The notes: generated by a model not told the origin, from the sequence alone. A DNA stretch of 64,000 nucleotides from Molanna angustata (GCA_963576475.1 OY754978.1:9546299-9610298), one strand, 5' to 3'. Positions 44,911 to 56,679 are shown, counted from the stretch's first letter. Translations and numbers: made by a program.

Positions 44911-45094
44911 ATGGATTTATAGTTTGGTTTTAGTATACCTAGTCATTACTACACGTGCTAATCTCGTGTGAAACCTCAATTCACTGTTCCCCGAACAATC
45001 GTTTTCCTGCATGTCATTTTTTTCTGCAGGTCCGAACTAATTTCATACAATAAAAACCCGACTTCAAAATGAATGTATGAAAGATAAAAAAATG

Positions 45095-45160
45095 TGGCAT
45101 TCGGTTCTCTCTGCCTACACCATGAGGGATATGGCGTGATTTATGTATCTATGTATGTAG
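45095..45160 (+). repeat. LINE 3' tail scrap (15.2-kb family)
   Basis: TTCTCTCTGCCTACACCATG and GGATATGGCGTGATT followed by ATGTATCTATGTATG correspond to the 3' terminus of 15155-15240. Confidence 0.7.
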
Positions 45161-45195
45161 TAATAATATCTTCCATACAATTCATTCGTCTATAC

Positions 45196-45639
45196 CAGCG
45201 GTCGGGGAACTTTTTTAACCATTACCCCAAAATATTATTGCGTAAGTCGATATTACCCCTTTCCCCCATTTTAAAAAGAAGACAATCAATGTATATTTAA
45301 ATAAACATTATTTATTGAAATAATTTACACGGAAGATAAAAAAAGTTACATGAAAATAGTAAGTATGTTATAGCCAAACAAAATAAAATTCTTAAATTGG
45401 ATCAAACAAAAATTCAGATTTTCAGGTTTCCCTTTCAGTTTTTGGAGAAATGATGTTGCTTCATGTTTGATGAGCTATTACTTCAAAATTGGGACTTTTT
45501 GATGTAAGTAGCACCTGAATTAAGTTTGTAAAAATACTAACACTTTTATGAAATAGCAAACTAGAAAAATTTCCTTATTACCCCAAAAAAAACATTTTTA
45601 CCCCATTTGGGGTAATTAACCCCGGTTCCCCGACCGCTG
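45196..45639. mobile_element. Non-autonomous hAT element with perfect ends and 8-bp TSD
   Basis: Left end CAGCGGTCGGGGAAC (45196-45210), right end GTTCCCCGACCGCTG (45625-45639), a perfect 15-bp inverted repeat. GTCTATAC occurs directly on both sides (45188-45195 and 45640-45647), an exact 8-bp target duplication. Both are hAT hallmarks. There is no transposase; the interior is AT-rich with GGGGTAATTAACCCC near the right end. Confidence 0.95.
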
Positions 45640-45884
45640 GTCTATACAATAATACGTGTTATATATATTGCAGACGCCTTTGGAAATTGAAGAGTTTAAT
45701 GTTTTTTCTCATGAGTTCTATCATAAGAACACGATGAAACTAGATCGCATTGATTGTTGTGTGTTCATCGTTTTTCCGCATTAATCGTTTAAATTAAAAC
45801 TTAAATTAATCGTTTATATATTAATGTTTTTTTATACATTTTGTATTCCCGCATCCATAGTTCTTTCATTAGGTCCCTTCAAAA

Positions 45885-46034
45885 ACGTTAGAAATCAATA
45901 ATTTGGATTAAGGGTTTATAGTATTTATAGTTTGGTACGTTTATTTTTATTTATAACATAGGTACATGTATTTTTACGTATTATTCTACTATACTTATAT
46001 CGACAGTTGGATCCCATGTGTTATACGCAACTAG
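45885..46034 (+). repeat. Duplicated block left of the LTR-like element
   Basis: AATCAATAATTTGGATT, GGGTTTATAG, ATCGACAGTTGGATCCCATG and GCAACTAG recur at 51050-51167. In both places similarity stops at CAACTAG. Confidence 0.75.
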
Positions 46035-46189
46035 ATATTGATGCGCCTGTAATGGGTGACCGGACCCGGCGCCCTTCCATAGCGAAGCTAAAACGCACCC
46101 AGCCTAGCATGCTCACGATACGGTCGCATCCCGGATCGATGTCGACCGTATAACGATACCACGTGACATGCCTGAACAAGTTAGTCAAC

Positions 46190-46330
46190 CAATCAGCGCG
46201 CACCGCGCCGGCCAATCAGAGGCCGCGTTGTATCGGCGAATCAGAGCGAGCGGTCAGCACTCGCCGTACAACCGGCCAATCAGAGCGCGCCACAATCGGC
46301 TGGCGGCGTATAAATATGGGTCGACCGCGC
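46190..46330 (+). promoter_or_regulatory. CCAAT-box cluster and TATA box of the LTR-like element
   Basis: CCAATCAG-type boxes recur in the 100 bp upstream of GCGTATAAATATGG. This is a textbook pol II core promoter arrangement and is striking in an otherwise AT-rich, promoter-poor window. Confidence 0.6.
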
Positions 46331-46679
46331 TAACCGACATGAGATCGCCACTCTACAAGCTACGAGCAAGACCTCCGCCAGACCACTTCAGTCGGGAAGA
46401 CTCCAGCCGCAACAGTGTTGAACGGACCTGGCCCTGCCTGTCGTGTCGGATCGACGAAGAAGCGACTTCCACCCCGACGTGGCCGTCGAGTCTGCATACA
46501 CTTCGATATCTCTTAACTCGGCACGCTTCGATATCTCTTAACACTAAACACTTCGATATCTCTCGAGCACTCCGACCTCGCACCAGCCTGGACCTGCGCC
46601 CAGCGGCCAGCCCCAGTCACTGCTTCTGCCACTGCACCGCCTTCCCGGACTGCGCCCCTGGACTGCGGCACTGGTCTGC

Positions 46680-47490
46680 GCCCCTGGACTGCGACACTGG
46701 TCTGCGCCCCTGGTCTGCACCACTGGTTTGCACCCCTGCCACTGCGCCCCTGGACTGCGCCCCTGGCCTGCGCCCCTGGTCTGCGTCCCTGGTCTGCACC
46801 ACTGGTCTGCACCCCTGCCACTGCGCCCCTGGACTGCGCCCCTGGCCTGCGCCCCTGGTCTGCACCACTGGTCTGCACCCCTGCCACTGCGCCCCTGGTT
46901 TGCGCACCTGCTCTACGCCCCTGGTCACCAGCCTGAGCCACGCCCTGCAACCAGCCCCAGCCGCTGCCACTGCGCCCCTGCTCCGCGCTCCTGGTTTGCG
47001 CACCTGCTCTGCGTCCCTGGTTTGCGCACCTGCTGCTCTACGCCCCTGGTCACCAGCCTGAGCCACGCCCTGCAACCAGCCCCAGCCGCTGCCACTGCGC
47101 CCCTGCTCCGCGCCCCTGGTTTGCGCACCTGCTCTGCGCCCCTGGTTTGCGCACCTGCTCTGCACCCCTGGTTTGTGCACCTGCTCTGCGCCTTTGGTTT
47201 GCGCACCTGCTCTGCGCCCCTGGTTTGCGCACCTGCTCTGCCCCCCTGGTTTGCGCACCTGCTCTGCGCCCCTGGTTTGCGCACCTGCTCTGCGCCCCTG
47301 GTTTGCGCACCTGCTCTGCGCCCCTGGTTTGCGCACCTGCTCTGCGCCCCTGGTTTGCGCACCTGCTCTGCGCCCCTGGTTGCGCACCTGCTCTGCGCCC
47401 CTGGTTGCGCACCTGCTCTGCACCTCTGCTTTGCGCACCTGCTCTGTGCCCCTGCTTATCGCACCTGCTCTGCGCCCCGGGTCTGCGCAC
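46680..47490 (+). repeat. GC-rich minisatellite, 26-bp unit plus a 124-bp duplication
   Basis: From about 46890 on the unit CTGCTCTGCGCCCCTGGTTT plus GCGCAC repeats every 26 bp (for example 47285 to 47311). The left part has related shorter units (CCACTGCGCCCCTGGACTGC). A segment with GGTCACCAGCCTGAGCC and CAGCCCCAGCCGCTGCC occurs twice, at about 46920 and 47044. Since 26 is not a multiple of three and the unit lacks stops, all frames stay open on both strands; the long Ala/Pro/Cys and Gly/Gln/Arg frames are by-products. Confidence 0.92.
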
Positions 47491-47933
47491 CTGATCTGTG
47501 TGATTAGTGTTTGTGATAGGACACATCTGGTGATCGTGATAGGACACGCTAGTGTTTGTGATAGGACACATCTTGTGATTATAATAGAACATACTTGTGC
47601 TTGTGATAGGACACTATTTATTTTGGTTGTGAATTTGGACATTAAGGGATTCTCCTGCCACTGTACTTCTTTCTTTTGTATCGTGTATTTTGTTGTGTAT
47701 TGTTCTGTGTCCCACAATAAACATTATTGACAATTATACCGGCTTTTCACTGCTCTGTTCCTCCTTTTGACCCCGAGTGTGTGGTTAATCTCCAAACCAT
47801 ACATCTCGGGCGTATCAATATAAGTAATTGGTATACTCACATTATTATAGGCTATGCCTTGTGGGATCTTTGGTTGTGTTTATAATGTTTTGTAATAAAA
47901 TATGCACCAAAATTAAAAAAGAATACATAAATG

Positions 47934-48050
47934 GATCTGTGAGACTATCAATATCGTAAGTCTCCAGAATGTGGCAACTTGTTATTGGGAGCGTGTTAAA
48001 TAATTATTTGACATAGTAACCTGTTAGTTGCCCGAGAAGCTACATAAAAT
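47934..48050 (+). repeat. SINE 3' half
   Basis: GTAAGTCTCCAGAATGTGGC and GTTAGTTGCCCGAGAAGC match the 3' part of the tRNA-derived SINE. The tRNA head is missing. Confidence 0.88.
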
Positions 48051-48959
48051 AAATAAATAAAATATCAATATGAAGTAAAAAACTGTTTTCAAGAAAGTGA
48101 GAGCATTTTTGAGTAAATTCTTGTATAATTTGCAAGTTAATTCACTTTAAACAAGTGATATCAATATGAAGTCGATTGAACCGAATTGATTATGAATTAA
48201 TTGATTGATTAAGCCGAAGACGACATAAAATTTAACACTAGGTACCAACGTCATGCACAAAAAATTCAAAACTGAATTCATAAATGCACTCTCTTCGTGA
48301 TACCTGTTGAGAGTGAGACATAAAAAGTACGCTAAATGAATGTAAAATCATAATAATCCACTATTTTATAGTAGTGGAGAGTAAAAAGCCACTTTAATGC
48401 AAAATAGTAACTCTCAACTATTGACATAATACTGGAGAGTAAAAATGTACCTGTTCCACTTTGCATAAAGTTAAATATTTTATCTACTACTGGTGTTATA
48501 TATTAGTAGGTACGTATGTATGTATGTACATTATACGAAGGCAAACATTTTATGTGGAGTAGATTATCTTATTAGAATAATATATGTTAGTAAGTTGTTA
48601 TTATTTGTTGATATTGTAAATAAGATTAAAAGATATATAAGTACATAATATATTATATAGGATTGAGTGACATTTCCTTTGTAACAAATCTATGTGGGTA
48701 GGTATACAATAATTACATTTTATACGATACACGTACAACGTACACCGTGTCACGTCAATATACAGATCTTTGAATTACAAACGAAAATAATGTGTACAGC
48801 ACATGGACTAATGAAATTGAGAGCTAAGATTTGGCCACAACCCCCTCGCAAAAAGCCACATTCAGTCCCCATATCTAACGATGAGCTTAAGTATAAATAA
48901 AAGTATATTAAAGAAACTTGCAAGACACTAATAAAAGAACTTGCGATTTTGGATAATTT

Positions 48960-49355
48960 TATTTATTTATTTAATAAATCAAGCTGACAGGACTAGTATA
49001 CTATAAGGTACGCATGATGGTGTTTAAGGCTCGAAACGACTTGGCTCTACACTACGTTCAATAACTGTGTCAAAAGAATGCTCCATCAGGAACACAGCAT
49101 ACATTGAGATCATCTGGATCACAGAGTACCAACTCGTTCAAAGAATTGGACAGAGCCAATAAGGCGGCTTACTATGATCGCATTTAAAGTGGGATGAATT
49201 GCCCTTTGACATACATGGAGCTCAGAGCACTGACACTTTCGGTAGACTTCTTAAGACTGCCTTGTTTCTGTGAACCAACAAATAAACTACAGCGCCCTTG
49301 GAGTGATCTTGTATCACTAAACGGCGCTTTATAAATTCTAATTATTATTATTATT
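48960..49355 (+). repeat. LINE 3' tail (L2/CR1-like)
   Basis: Same family as 39470-39775: CAAAGAATTGGACAGAGCCA, GCGGCTTACTATGATCGC, then AGCGCCCTTGGAGTGATC and CTAAACGGCGCTTTATAAAT with an ATT repeat at the end. Frame decayed. Confidence 0.75.
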
Positions 49356-50120
49356 AAATACAATACAACTCATACACATATGCAAAGATGTATGAATGCT
49401 AGTGAGGGGATGAATTTATTCAGTGTTATTATTATTATACAACTTACCTCTTTTCCTTTTTTTCTCATATTATATTTTTTTTGTTTTTTTTTTATTCTTT
49501 GCTTTTTTTATTTTACTGTGGTACATTCACAAATTTCAGTCATACTTAGTAATCTGGTTGATTGGACGAAATTGCCTAATGGTAATTTCTTAAGCCCGCC
49601 AGTGTGCAGTATATTTGTTTATATTATGTACATAAAGATAAATAAATGAAATACAAATACAGCGCTCAGTTCTACCTGCCTACCCCAATTATGTGCATAT
49701 ACATATAATCGATCAACAAAAGGAATAATTTTTAATTGAAAATTAACCAATTATTGGGTCTGATTTTGAAAACGAACTAAAATGAAATGGTATCTTTATA
49801 CATTTTATGTATTTTTTTGCGTTTCAAAAGATTGAATAAAATAAAGGAAGTTTAATACACTGATGTATGATAAAATGGATATAGTTTAATTTAAAGTGAC
49901 AGTTCTGGTGAACAAATTTTATTTATAATGACTTTTAATGAATGTTGATTCAAATTTTAATTCGTTTTCAGAATTGTACTCATTATCTGCCAAGTATCGA
50001 TATTTTCCTCAAAATTTATGTTTCATTGAAATTACTACTTTAGTATATAAGGTCTTTGGAAATTACAGATGGATTTTTTTTGTAAAGTTAAAATCACATA
50101 CTAATAATGTTATTTATTTA
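49356..50120. other. AT-rich stretch, no gene seen
   Basis: Around 49590-49650 a scrap (AAGCCCGCCAGTGTGCAGTA) also appears in related form near 35715 and 19770; probably a short dispersed repeat. Confidence 0.4.
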
Positions 50121-50121
50121 T

Positions 50122-50336
50122 TTAATATTGCTTCTCGAGCAACTAAAAGGTACTATGTCAAATATTAATGTAACACGCACCTAATAACAAGTTGCCACAT
50201 TCTGGAGACTTATGATATTAATCGTCTCACAGATCCAGACTGAAAACACAATTAAAAACTGTGTCTCCACCGGGAATCGAACCCGGGACCTTTGGCTCAG
50301 CAGTCAGTTATCTAACCAACTGAGCCACGAAGGGCG
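50122..50336 (-). repeat. tRNA-derived SINE, full copy
   Basis: TTTAATATTGCTTCTCGAGC at the left, ACCGGGAATCGAACCCGGGA (B box complement) and CAACTGAGCCACGAAGGGC at the right. One of the best-preserved copies. Confidence 0.93.
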
Positions 50337-50389
50337 ACAATCAAGACTATCCTAAAACATTGTTGGAAAACATTTCAATAGAATCCATT

Positions 50390-50885
50390 ATTCCAACTGT
50401 CGATTTGTTCAAGAGAACTTTGTTTTTAACATATCGACAAAGTCAGGATACGCGAGATTTGTATGCACGGTCTACATTTTCACGGCTTTTCCAACTTTGA
50501 AATAAAAAAACACCAACTTAGAGGCTTCGCAGCATATATTTGCTCAGAATTCGGAGTAGAACATTTAGTGTGTCTGTCTGTGTGAAACCATAATAGCTAG
50601 AACACTGAAAACTGGTATGAATACCTATAGTCAAATACAAAATTTCAAATTTATTTTTTCAAAAAAATTCCAGAGATTCTCAAACATTTAAATTTATGTG
50701 TTTAACAGCCTATATTTACAAAGTTTTTAAAAATATAAAAAAAACCGAAACACCCCAACTAGAAAATTTAATTTTCTACAAAAAATATGAACATTGTAGC
50801 AGTACCTACATCTCAAATTTTTTTAAACATTTTTATAAAAATTGAATTGTGACGACATCGTTCATACAATTTGTATGGCAGTCGC
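50390..50885 (+). repeat. Family V element, interior plus right arm
   Basis: TCCAACTGTCGATTTGTTCA, GGCTTCGCAGCATATATT and the arm ATTTTTATAAAAATTGAATT match 32119-33030. Confidence 0.8.
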
Positions 50886-51049
50886 CTATACACAATATCT
50901 AAGAAGACTTAATAGTTTCTATACTTGATCTCCAAACATACATACATACATACCATAATGCTGTATTCATATTCTGGGTAGGAAAAAAAGACTGACCTCC
51001 ATACTATCCTATCTTGACATACATACCTACATGTGGTGCATAGAAAACA

Positions 51050-51167
51050 AAATATATTAAAATATTCAATAATTTGGATTTATGGGTTTATAGTCAGGTA
51101 CTTATTCTTCAACTATACATACTATCACTATCGACAGTTGGATCTCATGTGTTACATGCAACTAGTT
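51050..51167 (+). repeat. Second copy of the 45885 block
   Basis: See 45885-46034. No LTR-like element follows here. Confidence 0.75.
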
Positions 51168-53810
51168 AAACTCGTGGTTCGTGGCGATTCACCGATATTT
51201 AGATCACTCATTTGTAGGTTCTTGCACAAATATTTCGCTTTTTTTATATTATCGTAATATTAATTTATAAGCGCGATCTATGTCACTGTTGAATGCGGGT
51301 CGAACGATATTGTGTGTTGCATTTCACCGTTATTTACGAGTATACAAAATATTCATAATTAGCATTAGCACAATAATATCAAAGCAATTACTATTTAAAC
51401 GAAAAATCATAGAAAATTAAATAAATTACATTGCAGTCATTAAATATTAATGGCCGAGTACATTTATACGTAAAGAAATATGTTCATTTTCTATCGAAAA
51501 CCAGAATGATTGACACATTTTACATTTGATATTACTTGCAAAATAAACAGAAACGCTCAAAACAAATAAGATAAATAATAAATGTTGGATTTAATCAGAT
51601 CAAATTATTTATTTAAACTGAATCAGATTTTTAAATTTAGTTTCTTATTCGTATTTAAGATTTATTTTTGTTTATACATTGGTCTCGGTTTTCTGTATTT
51701 TTTTTTACTATGCGAGATAAATAATTTATTTATTTACCTAATACGAAGTAATCACTCCTCTACGTACTGTAAGGTTAGGTTATATTAGGTTTAAAAAGGT
51801 TATGTTAGGTTTGAATAGGTAATGTTAGGTCAGGTTAGATTTGGATAGGTTATGTTATTTTTTTAATCATCTTATTTTTTTTATTTATTGTCAACAGCTA
51901 TGTATTATACATAGTACAGTAGAGATTACATTTAAATAAGCCAATTATAGACAAACACATTTCAAATTATAAAACACGCTGATAAGGTACATAAATGAAT
52001 TGATTGAAACCGACTCGACAATGCAGATCTTTGTAACAAATTTTTAACAATTTTTTTTATTTCAATTCACTGTCAGAGATTTTTCGTATGCATATTATCT
52101 TGAATCCACCCATACCTTACATAGAAATATACAGATAAAAGTTCGTCTTGGATAGGCTGTAGTTAATTATAATATAACACGTTTTATTATTTTCCCTATG
52201 GGACGTTCGTTCGTCCAATAGTGAGTGAAGTGTGTGGTTGATTGCCCACTTACTCAGAGAAGAGAGTAAGCCTTAAAAGTTCTGTAATTTCCCCCCGTTA
52301 ATACGTTTCTCAGAAATGACGATAAAAAACCCAAAGCCTCTTTTACTGTGCCCATAATATTACAAACAAGCATACATACATACATACAGTCAATCGGGTT
52401 AACTTTAGTCTTCAATATGACATTCATTAAGACGGTTTTATTACGGGTAAATTATTTTCGTATATTATAATCACAATGCTTTTTCAATGCAAATACATAG
52501 ATTTATGGGTCATTACATGTCAAATCATCCAGACTTGTCACCCATGGTCTCAGATTTTGTTGATATTTTTTTTTATTTGTTCCTTCTAACATCCTTATTT
52601 AACAATGCAAAATATTATTTTGATATCTTATATACTTTTATAAAAACATCACAACTTTTTCAATTTTTAATGTAGGTATCTCAGTAAATTTTTCTTCATT
52701 ATTCTAATAAATATGTAAATATACAATTATTCATTCAAATCTTATACACTTTATATAAAAAAATGTTAAACTCGTGTCTTCCGGTTATTTTTTTGCAAAA
52801 AACATTGCATTCAAGAATTCAAATAACTTCAATCATAGCCACAACATTTTTTTATTGAAAATACTATATCCGCCAAATAACAGGACAGTTTTCGTAGTAG
52901 AGGGGGGATGGCGGTTTTCAAAAATATACTAATCAAGCAAAAAAAAACGCGTTAGTGCTATGCGCAGTCTAAGTTATTTGCCGATAACTATAGTGCTATT
53001 TAAAAACTCTTCAAGTGATGTGTACACGTCAAATCATCCAGCAACAAGTTGCTACGAAAGAGCATTCCTTCAATCGACAGACGTATGCATGTTCAGCGAT
53101 AATTCTTTACCACGATGTCTGATTTCAATGATTCTTTTTGGCGTCCTTTAAATTATCTTCACATGACTGTACCGGTTGCAATCGATTTTTTACTAACATT
53201 GCGACCAGATAAAGCCCTGAAACTTTCAGAATTTGCTTATTCCCGATGAAAAGGATTTGTTTTATACAAAGTAAAAAATAATGCTATACTTATTGCATTA
53301 AGCCAGGAGTATTTTTATGAATTCCTTTGACCGTGAAATAAAATTTGAAAAGGATGTCCTCATTTTTTTATTGACTTGTTTTATGAAAAGGGGAGTACTT
53401 TCATCAAAGGTGTCGTTACATAAATTTGATCAAGATCTAATTTATTTATTTATTTGATCCATGATAAAATCATCAAATTCTTAAATTTGCAATGGCTGCA
53501 GTACGACGTATAGGTAAACAATACTCTACCACTCCAAACGAAATCGATAATTACATTTTTTTTGTTGGAAATGAGTTAGCTACGTCCACCTCCACCCGCT
53601 CCGCATATGGGGACTAAAAACGGCCCCTTAACAGAACGCTAGTAAGAATGACAAAGAATGCACGGCACGAAGAGTCGCTCTAGAAGCTCCTCTAGACTAG
53701 TGGTCTCGGCACAATTGTGCAAAAAAAAAAGCAATCAACGTCGTTGAAAATAATATTCAGACATAGATTGTCGCGAGATTACTTCAAACTTGTGACTGTG
53801 TAAAACTGGG
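51168..53810. other. AT-rich stretch, mostly featureless
   Basis: Contains imperfect TTAGG-rich DNA at 51770-51865 (GGTTAGGTTATATTAGGTTT and similar). No coding block with splice signals was convincing on either strand. Confidence 0.45.
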
Positions 53811-53814
53811 CATG

Positions 53815-54140
53815 AGAGAGTTGACCAAGGACACTGGAATTTCTAATTTCTTATTCAGCAGTAATGTCAGATAGGACACTATAACCATGGCAAAACAATT
53901 AGAAGGCTGTTAAGATCTTCTTCGAGACCATTAAATCCGTATGCCCAATGGGACCTTGAAGAGGCTCACGGACAGCAGCAAGGAGCTCCGTCCGAGGACA
54001 CATTTGGATGAGAGCATTCCCAGAGGATGTGCTCCGAAGTTTGTTCGGGGTGATGACATAACATACATGAGGACGAGTTTACAAGGCGGAATCTATGAAG
54101 GTAGCTATTAAAGCTGCCGTGTCCTATGATGTTCAGTAAT
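53815..54140 (-). pseudogene. LINE C-terminal fragment (R1/I-like)
   Basis: The minus strand reads NIIGHGSFNSYLHRFRLVNS, SSCMLCHHPEQTSEHILWEC and SHPN. GHG-F--YLHRF-L--S--C--C-----T-EHIL--C is the C-terminal finger region of R1/I-type LINEs. The frame then decays. Confidence 0.82.
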
Positions 54141-54889
54141 CTAAGTTATAGTATAATCATCGGACAACACCATTTTTAACATCAACTAACAAATCAAAAT
54201 TTCCAAAAAGAAACTTGAAAGTTTAAACAGTGGGCCAGAGTTACCACATTGACAGTGGATACATTATATACATAATATAATATGTAGGTAGTGTATGATA
54301 GAATACTATATACCATGACAGTCTGGACTTGCTAATCGGAAGGTGGAGAGACAAGTTGTTTTACTGGTTTCTTGAGATGCAACTAAATAACTCACTGCAA
54401 AGTCGGAATTACCAACGAAAATCGCCGAAGAGACATCCGAGTTGCTGAACTGAACGTTGAGACTCGCATGACGATTAAAATTAAATATTTACAGTTCGTC
54501 GATCAAACGTTATACGATTATTCGCTAAGAGGAGAAAAAGATTTTTTTATGTCGAAATACTTGATACGGTAAATATGCATGGGGATGTGAACGATCCTGT
54601 AAAATAATTATCACAATACAACGATAATTGAAGTCGATTGGAAAATAATAATAATATATTAATTTATTCCAGAAATTACGTCTTGGAAGTTACTCGTCTA
54701 AAAAGCAGTTTTATATAAAATAACAAAACATAATATTATTATTTTACAAATAAAACTGAAATTATGCTAGACATAAATAAATGAAGACAATGATTATGGT
54801 CCTTCCTTGAACACGAGGGATGAATAGATCTTTATATGTAGTTAAATTTTAAGATGCTTATTATAATTTTTATTTATTTAGGAATTTAT

Positions 54890-55700
54890 GTAGTTGATTC
54901 TCATGATGAAGACCTGCAAGATGGACTGGAAAGATGGAGAAAAATTCTGGAAGATAATGGATTGCGACTTAGCAGAAAGAAAACAGAGTACCTCTACTTA
55001 TCGTTTGAAAATTCAAATGCTGCCACTCCCGTAACGCAAATGGATGGAGAAGCTCTACCAAATAGTGACTCCTTTAAATACCTGGGGTCGATGATCCATA
55101 GCGACGGAGGCTGTGCAGCGGATGTAACACACCGAATGAATGTGGGATGGATGAAATTTAGGGCTATGACAGGAGTTTTGTGTGACCCAAAAATGCCAAT
55201 TAAACTAAAAGGAAAAATATATCAGACAATTGTCAGACCTGCGCTACTGTATGGCTCCGAATGTTGGACGATGTACAACACCTTCCATAGGCAAATGGAA
55301 GCCACCGAGATGCGTATGCTAAGATGGTCAGCGGGGTTGTCTCTAAAAGACAAAATAAAAAGTTCGTACATTCGCGGAAGCTTAGGAGTGACAGGCATTA
55401 ACAACAAATTAGAAGAAAGACAATTGAGATGGTATGGTCACATATTAAGAAGACCCGAGGATCACATTTTGAACCAGGCTATGGCCGTAGACATCCCCCG
55501 ATCAACGAATAGGGGAAGAACAAAAAATACATGGATGGCGCAAAGGAGTTCACAATTGATGAAACAAGAATTGACATTGGAGGCGGCCCAGAACCGAAGA
55601 GTGTACAGCTTGAGGACGAGGAGAGCTGACCCCAACAGTCTTCATCGACGATAAGTTGGGAAGAGGCCAGGAAGAAAAAGAAGAAGATTCTCATAAAACA
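54890..55700 (+). pseudogene. RTE-type LINE, RT C-terminal half and tail
   Basis: An uninterrupted frame from about 54893 to a stop at 55652-55654: LQDGLERWRKILEDNGLRLS, KTEYLYLSF, FKYLGSMIHSDGG, YQTIVRPALLYGSECWTM, MEATEMRMLRWSAGLSL and LEERQLRWYGHILRRPEDHI, with RRADPNS near the end. The palm with its FADD/YADD box is missing (5'-truncated). The 3' end is A/G-rich (AAGAAAAAGAAGAAG). Lack of stops over 250 codons points to a fairly young copy. Confidence 0.93.
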
Positions 55701-56240
55701 TTTTTTTACATCAAAAGTTGGTACTCGATAGCGTTCCTAATTGATTTATGTTATACGCCGTATTTTAAAGTATGTCATTGGCCCAGAGTTCTCTTAACTG
55801 AACTCATGCCCTTATAAATTTTTTATTTATTGGCTGTGATGTCCTATGATGACCCCTTTATTCTTCATTCAAATATCTCCATAAAAGGTGAGTTGAACAA
55901 TCAAATAATTCAAATTGATAATTTTTAATTTAATTTCAAATTCAATAAAATTTTCAAAAAACATATATAATAAGCACACAAAATACCTTATTTTCAAAAT
56001 GGCAATAGTATTAAACAATTGATACAAAATAAATTACACTTGGTTCCCGAGCGTTTTCACTACTTTTTTAATAACAATTTTCGAAAAAATGTGTCTGACG
56101 TTTCGACTCACCAAGTCTCGTCAGGCTGGCTAGGAATAACCAGCGACACCTTCGATCACTCGACGATTCCCCCAAATACATACTACTGTCATTGACCAAT
56201 AAGGCAAAACCAGGAACGAAGAAAAAAGATAAGACCTATG
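55700..56240 (-). mobile_element. Probable Penelope-like terminal region with hammerhead-like core
   Basis: The minus strand at 56097-56124 reads CTGACGA, a 13-base hairpin (GAC-loop-GTC), then GAAAC and GTC. That is the conserved core order of hammerhead ribozymes, which are found in terminal repeats of Penelope-like elements. No endonuclease or RT coding text is readable next to it. The extent of the element is a guess. Confidence 0.45.
56097..56124 (-). ncRNA. Hammerhead-ribozyme-like core
   Basis: The core CUGANGA is satisfied (CTGACGA, 56118-56124). Stem II is three pairs with a 7-base loop, with G10.1-C11.1 as usual. GAAA is followed by a two-base stem III and the cleavage triplet GUC (56097-56099). 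Stem I pairing next to the core is weak, so activity is not shown. Confidence 0.5.
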
Positions 56241-56679
56241 GGGTTATATTTTAATATGGTGTACTATTTTTTTATAATTGGTATACCGATTATATTGGCA
56301 ATCTCACATTCCAATAAATGCAACAATACAGAATTATTTAAGCACGAGTAGGAACAATATTACATCATTAACATAAATGGACAATAAACGTGCACGGTGC
56401 ATTTTAAGATGTGGGCCGGTATTACGAACGGTTTCTTGGAAATTTTAAACAATCCTGTTTCTTGATTATTAATTCTGCCATTTTTCACTTATGACGATAG
56501 AATTACTAATAATATTTTGGATTTTAAAACGTTTCCTAACCTTTCCACTTCTCACACATGTCTGGAGAGATCCGATGTTATTGAAGTACTCGCTGGTGGT
56601 GTGCGAGTGTAATCGGCAAACCCGCTTGGTTCGAGCAATTCATATGCAAAATACAAGTAAAAAAACCACATGGGTGTAC

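Larger units (their letters stand above)
46039..47817 (+). mobile_element. GC-rich candidate solo LTR with TG...CA ends and 4-bp TSD
   Basis: The element begins TGATGCGCC and ends GGCGTATCA, so it has TG...CA termini with short inverted repeats. ATAT is found on both sides (46035-46038 and 47818-47821). Inside, in order: several CCAAT boxes (CCAATCAG at about 46190-46290), a TATA box (GTATAAATATGG near 46310), a GC-rich repeat-filled region, and an AATAAA signal near 47716. That order (promoter, long transcript region, poly(A) signal, short end) is how an LTR is laid out as U3-R-U5. At 1779 bp it would be a long LTR. No gag-pol and no second LTR are present. A TIR transposon with 9-bp ends is the alternative. 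Confidence 0.65.

Noticed and set aside
46168..47717. Large open frames (up to 366 codons) on both strands of the GC-rich element
   Set aside because: The 26-bp stop-free unit keeps all frames open; low-complexity text without a domain.
52960..53151. 63-codon plus-strand frame as a host exon
   Set aside because: No credible acceptor or donor; composition typical of chance frames.
54854..54892. N-terminal residues MLIIIFIYLGIYVV as a signal peptide for the 54.9-kb frame
   Set aside because: This is AT-rich flanking DNA in frame with a 5'-truncated LINE, which begins at about 54893.
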